Source: Glycocaulis abyssi
GTDB lineage: Bacteria; Pseudomonadota; Alphaproteobacteria; Caulobacterales; Maricaulaceae
Assembly (NCBI RefSeq): GCF_041429775.1
Contig: NZ_CP163421.1
Location: forward strand, 1,240,001-1,304,000
DNA: 64,000 nucleotides
Direction of reading: 5' to 3'
The translations under genes and the position numbers were made by a program. The notes beneath the pieces were generated by a model that was given only the letters and a program-made list of their open reading frames with translations, was not told where the DNA came from and made no database searches. Every line of letters begins with the position of its first letter. Positions within the stretch are counted from its first letter, which is position 1. Shown here piece by piece: positions 63,334 through 64,000 of this stretch.

Positions 63334-63918
63334 TTATACGCGGGGTTTGAGAAACGGGATCATGCGGGTGAGCACGTTGTCCCTGTTGATGAAATGGTGC
63401 TTAAGGGCCGCGCCCACATGCAGGGCCAGCAGCACAAAAATCACCCAGCCGCCAGCGCCATGAATCGAGCCGAGCGGTTCATAGGCCTCGTTGGGCACCG
63501 GCAGGTGCGGCAGTTCCAGCGCTGGATTATTGGCCAGATAGCTCGGGAAATTGGTCGCCGAGGCCGTCAGCCAGCCCAGCACCGGCACGGCGATCATCAC
63601 CGCGTAGAAAGCGATATGCGTGGCGCGCGCGGCTATTGCTTCCCACGGCTTCATCGTGTCCGGCATGGGCGGGACCTTGTGCGTAAACCGCCAGCCGAGC
63701 CGGGCCAGCGCCAGCACGAGAAGGCTGATCCCGATCGTCTTGTGCCAGTTATAATAGGTCTGCACCTCGGCAAAGCTCAGCTCGCCCGCCAGCGCCTGAT
63801 CGCGCATATCCTCCATCTGCCAGCCCATGAAGATCATGCCGACCAGCAGGGCCGCCATCAGCCAGTGGAGGAGAATAGCGACCGCCGTGTAGCGGGGTTG
63901 TTCGGTGGTGCTCGTCAT
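63334..63918 (-). CDS. Cytochrome b561-type protein
   Basis: The 194-residue integral membrane protein has four helices and the b561 heme ligands: RYTAVAILLHWLMAALLVG, YYNWHKTIGISLLVLALARLGWR, and HVGAALKHHFINRD. It moves electrons between quinol and a periplasmic acceptor. It is sandwiched between two YceI genes, an arrangement seen with yceJ-yceI. Confidence 0.92.
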   Translation of the reverse strand: MTSTTEQPRYTAVAILLHWLMAALLVGMIFMGWQMEDMRDQALAGELSFAEVQTYYNWHKTIGISLLVLALARLGWRFTHKVPPMPDTMKPWEAIAARATHIAFYAVMIAVPVLGWLTASATNFPSYLANNPALELPHLPVPNEAYEPLGSIHGAGGWVIFVLLALHVGAALKHHFINRDNVLTRMIPFLKPRV

Positions 63919-63924
63919 CGCGCC

Positions 63925-64000
63925 CTAATCCCTTGCGATAAATTCCGCCTCGATAGATAGGCGCACCGTGTCACCAATGAAATTGCCTGGCAAGCGGCCA
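63925..64000 (-). CDS. YceI-like protein, C-terminal end only
   Basis: The last 24 codons are visible (GRLPGNFIGDTVRLSIEAEF, then IARD and a stop). VRLSIEAEF resembles the VRLHIEADA end of the downstream YceI. The rest lies beyond the right edge. The stop is 6 bp before the cytochrome b561 start, same strand, likely an operon. Confidence 0.7.
   Translation of the reverse strand, partial: GRLPGNFIGDTVRLSIEAEFIARD

Overview
The window is 64 kb of GC-rich, densely coding chromosome from an alphaproteobacterium. The closest fit is the stalked or dimorphic group around Caulobacterales and Maricaulales/Hyphomonadaceae. The markers are a CcrM-type GANTC methyltransferase with its C-terminal specificity domain, a PopZ polar organizer, a DUF2336 protein, alphaproteobacterial GlyQ/GlyS, DciA, and several TTAA-N7-TTAA (CtrA-type) boxes in front of genes. 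The tRNA-His lacks G-1 and has G1-U72/A73, which also points to this class. I see no prophage, insertion sequence, CRISPR array, rRNA or large foreign island; this is core chromosome with scattered palindromic intergenic repeats.

Layout. 1-8.4 kb: a partial class II aldolase, EgtB, NAD kinase, a response regulator with an Hpt-like partner, a DUF2336 protein, a lytic transglycosylase, a ThiO-like oxidase, a DUF6491 protein and an unknown gene behind a perfect CtrA box. 8.5-22 kb: cell-envelope genes (S9 peptidase, Tat lipoprotein M48 protease, AsmA, gamma-glutamyltransferase, a beta/gamma-crystallin protein, TolC), plus phenylalanine hydroxylase, PopZ, Pcm, tRNA-His and tRNA-Cys. 22-30 kb: a DUF962 protein, a strong small-RNA candidate, tRNA-Asn, a lipid kinase and phosphoesterase pair, an Atm1-like ABC exporter, a LysM protein and an ArsR-SRPBCC pair. 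30-39 kb: GatB, an Lrp regulator divergent from a class V aminotransferase, the nadA-nadB-nadC operon with a pair of candidate operators, and a second SRPBCC module divergent from an HxlR regulator. 39-47 kb: glyQ, two glutathione S-transferases, glyS and ppdK in one direction. 47-57 kb: a SleB hydrolase, an unannotated 47-residue membrane protein coupled to a TrmN6-like methyltransferase and DUF2007, then polyprenyl synthase, a WecA-like transferase, IspE, a TPR protein, ETF-QO and a uracil-DNA glycosylase. 57-64 kb: an arsenosugar-type glycosyltransferase pair, a radical SAM protein, RNase HII, CcrM, MutY, DciA and a YceI-cytochrome b561-YceI operon.

How the genes fit together. Three themes recur: cell-cycle and polarity control (CcrM, PopZ, CtrA-type boxes, phosphorelay proteins), NAD supply (nadABC and NAD kinase), and DNA maintenance (UDG, MutY, RNase HII, DciA, CcrM). 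Packing is tight: many start/stop overlaps suggest translational coupling, and three convergent gene pairs share 4 bp across their stop codons. The most interesting candidates for follow-up are the small RNA at about 22598-22671, the twin nadA operators spaced 63 bp apart, the perfect CtrA box before an unknown gene, the beta/gamma-crystallin protein with one intact and one degenerate calcium-binding domain, and the 47-residue membrane protein. Nothing here proves a wholly new system.
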